The notes beneath the pieces were generated by a model. The model was not told the origin of the DNA and searched no databases. It was given only the letters and a program-made list of their open reading frames with translations. 6,811 nt of DNA from an uncultured Novosphingobium sp. (GTDB lineage: Bacteria > Pseudomonadota > Alphaproteobacteria > Sphingomonadales > Sphingomonadaceae). Position numbers and translations under genes: made by a program. The DNA is taken from assembly GCA_938005655.1 (NCBI GenBank), contig CALLNA010000005.1:1-6811 (forward strand). The letters are read 5' to 3'. Position 1 is the stretch's first letter; each line of letters opens with the position of its first letter. Positions 6,056 to 6,811 of this stretch are shown in pieces.

Positions 6056-6811
6056 CTAGGGACGCTTCACCAGGAGCGACTGCCAGTCACCGTCGAGCGG
6101 ACGGCTGCGGCTCGCGAGCAATGCGGGGCGGGCTGGACGCGCGGCGCCCACCTCCCCGATCGCCCGCTCGATCGTGGGAATCCGGTCGCGCCAGGAAGGA
6201 TGCGAACGGCTCCTCAGGATGCCGCCCGCATGTTTCGGTCCGAAATCGCGCCAGAAACGCACCGCCGCCGCGGGATCGTATCCGGCGTTGGCGAGCAGCG
6301 ATACCGAGAGGATATCGGCCTCGAGCTCGGTCTGGCGGAAATAGCGGACATTGCGTCCGAAGCCGGCGAGCATCCCGAATGAAATCCCCTGCGCCTCCAG
6401 GCGCTCGCGGTGGCGCAGGATATTGTGCGAAAGCTCGTGGGCAATGACGGCGGCAAGCTCGTCCTCGGGGTATTCCAGCAGGCGGCTGCCGATCTGCACC
6501 ATCTCGCCGTCCGCCTGCGCCTCCCACCCCGCTCCGATCGCGACCTCGAAGCGGGTGCGGCAGGCGGGCACGGGCTCGACCGTGACCGCGTAAGGCTTTC
6601 CGGCACGCAGGCCGCGGACTTCGAGCGGCCGACCAGGCGGCAGCGCGGCGATCGCCGCAACGGCCGCGATCAGCGCGGCGGTGCCCATCGGCGCCTTCGG
6701 ATCGGCCGGCGCGAAACGAACCGGGCCGACGCCAAGCAGGGTATCATCCTGGCGGAGCCCCGCGCGCGCGGCGGGCGAGCCGGCCAGCACCGCCTCCCCC
6801 CCCCCCGGCCC
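6056..6811 (-). CDS. M48 family zinc metallopeptidase with PDZ domain, 5' end missing
   Basis: The reading frame is open to the right edge of the window, so the N-terminal part of the gene is not seen. Counting from a GTG codon at 6788-6790, the visible chain has the end of a PDZ domain (LAGSPAARAGLRQDD, then a strand-rich segment to about 74). The M48 catalytic region follows, with a lead-in ADGEMVQIGSRLLEYPEDELAAV. The zinc motif HELSH is at 118-122 (His118, Glu119, His122; bases 6425-6439), and ELEAD at 155-159 supplies the third zinc ligand, Glu155. SLLANAGYDPAAAVRFW and HPSWRDRI are typical C-terminal M48 segments. All catalytic residues are present. Such proteins are usually exported and act in envelope protein quality control. 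The GTG is unlikely to be the true start, because it falls inside the PDZ domain and the frame continues upstream as GPGGGEA. Its orientation and the hairpin-sized gap suggest it is not regulated with the polysaccharide operon. Confidence 0.92.
   Translation of the reverse strand, partial: GPGGGEAVLAGSPAARAGLRQDDTLLGVGPVRFAPADPKAPMGTAALIAAVAAIAALPPGRPLEVRGLRAGKPYAVTVEPVPACRTRFEVAIGAGWEAQADGEMVQIGSRLLEYPEDELAAVIAHELSHNILRHRERLEAQGISFGMLAGFGRNVRYFRQTELEADILSVSLLANAGYDPAAAVRFWRDFGPKHAGGILRSRSHPSWRDRIPTIERAIGEVGAARPARPALLASRSRPLDGDWQSLLVKRP
6796..6806. repeat. Eleven-base C homopolymer inside the peptidase gene
   Basis: Eleven C on the + strand (eleven G in the coding sense of the M48 gene) lie five bases from the window edge. 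The frame as read gives consecutive Gly codons just before the PDZ segment. A run of this length slips readily in replication and is also a common place for assembly or sequencing error. Confidence 0.85.

Noticed and set aside
1..6811. Search for tRNA, rRNA, CRISPR array, insertion sequence or attachment site
   Set aside because: No cloverleaf-like segment, spaced repeat array, transposase frame or terminal inverted repeat was visible. Almost the entire window is accounted for by six genes.

Overview
The window is visibly high-GC and strongly biased to G or C at third codon positions. It reads as chromosomal DNA of an alphaproteobacterium. Sphingomonadales is my best guess, because the export proteins and the PDZ-containing M48 peptidase look like proteins typical of that order. 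This is inference from protein style, since there is no rRNA or other marker here.

Layout: positions 1-82 hold no complete gene and no promoter I can support. From 83 to 6037 five genes run on the + strand with gaps of 16, 12, 6 and -4 bases, so they are very probably one operon. They are (1) a polytopic Wzy_C/O-antigen-ligase-family membrane protein, (2) a short outer-membrane polysaccharide export lipoprotein (Wza/GumB type), (3) a Wzz/GNVR co-polymerase fused to a BY-type tyrosine kinase with a Tyr-Gly tail (Wzc/GumC/ExoP type), (4) a membrane-anchored or lipidated protein with TPR-like helical repeats and a C-terminal beta-rich domain that I cannot assign to a named family, and (5) a small secreted protein with a proline-rich linker and a striking Arg-Ile four-residue repeat. 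A convergent gene on the - strand (6056-6811) begins 18 bases further on. It is the C-terminal part of a PDZ plus M48 zinc metallopeptidase and runs off the right edge.

Together genes 1-3 form the polymerisation, chain-length and export part of a Wzx/Wzy-type extracellular polysaccharide pathway: polymerisation or ligation at the periplasmic face of the inner membrane, a kinase-controlled periplasm-spanning co-polymerase, and an outer-membrane export channel. No glycosyltransferases or flippase lie in the window, so they should be upstream or elsewhere. Genes 4 and 5 are translationally coupled to each other and follow the kinase closely, so they are candidate accessory periplasmic or cell-surface parts of the same system. 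They are the least explained part of the window. The M48 peptidase points the other way and is probably unrelated in regulation.

Main points for a second look are the tetrad-repeat secreted protein, the unassigned TPR/beta protein, a perfect 15-base duplication that builds the kinase tyrosine tail, the loss of both arginines in the kinase EX2RX2R motif, and an 11-base C homopolymer inside the truncated peptidase gene at the window edge.
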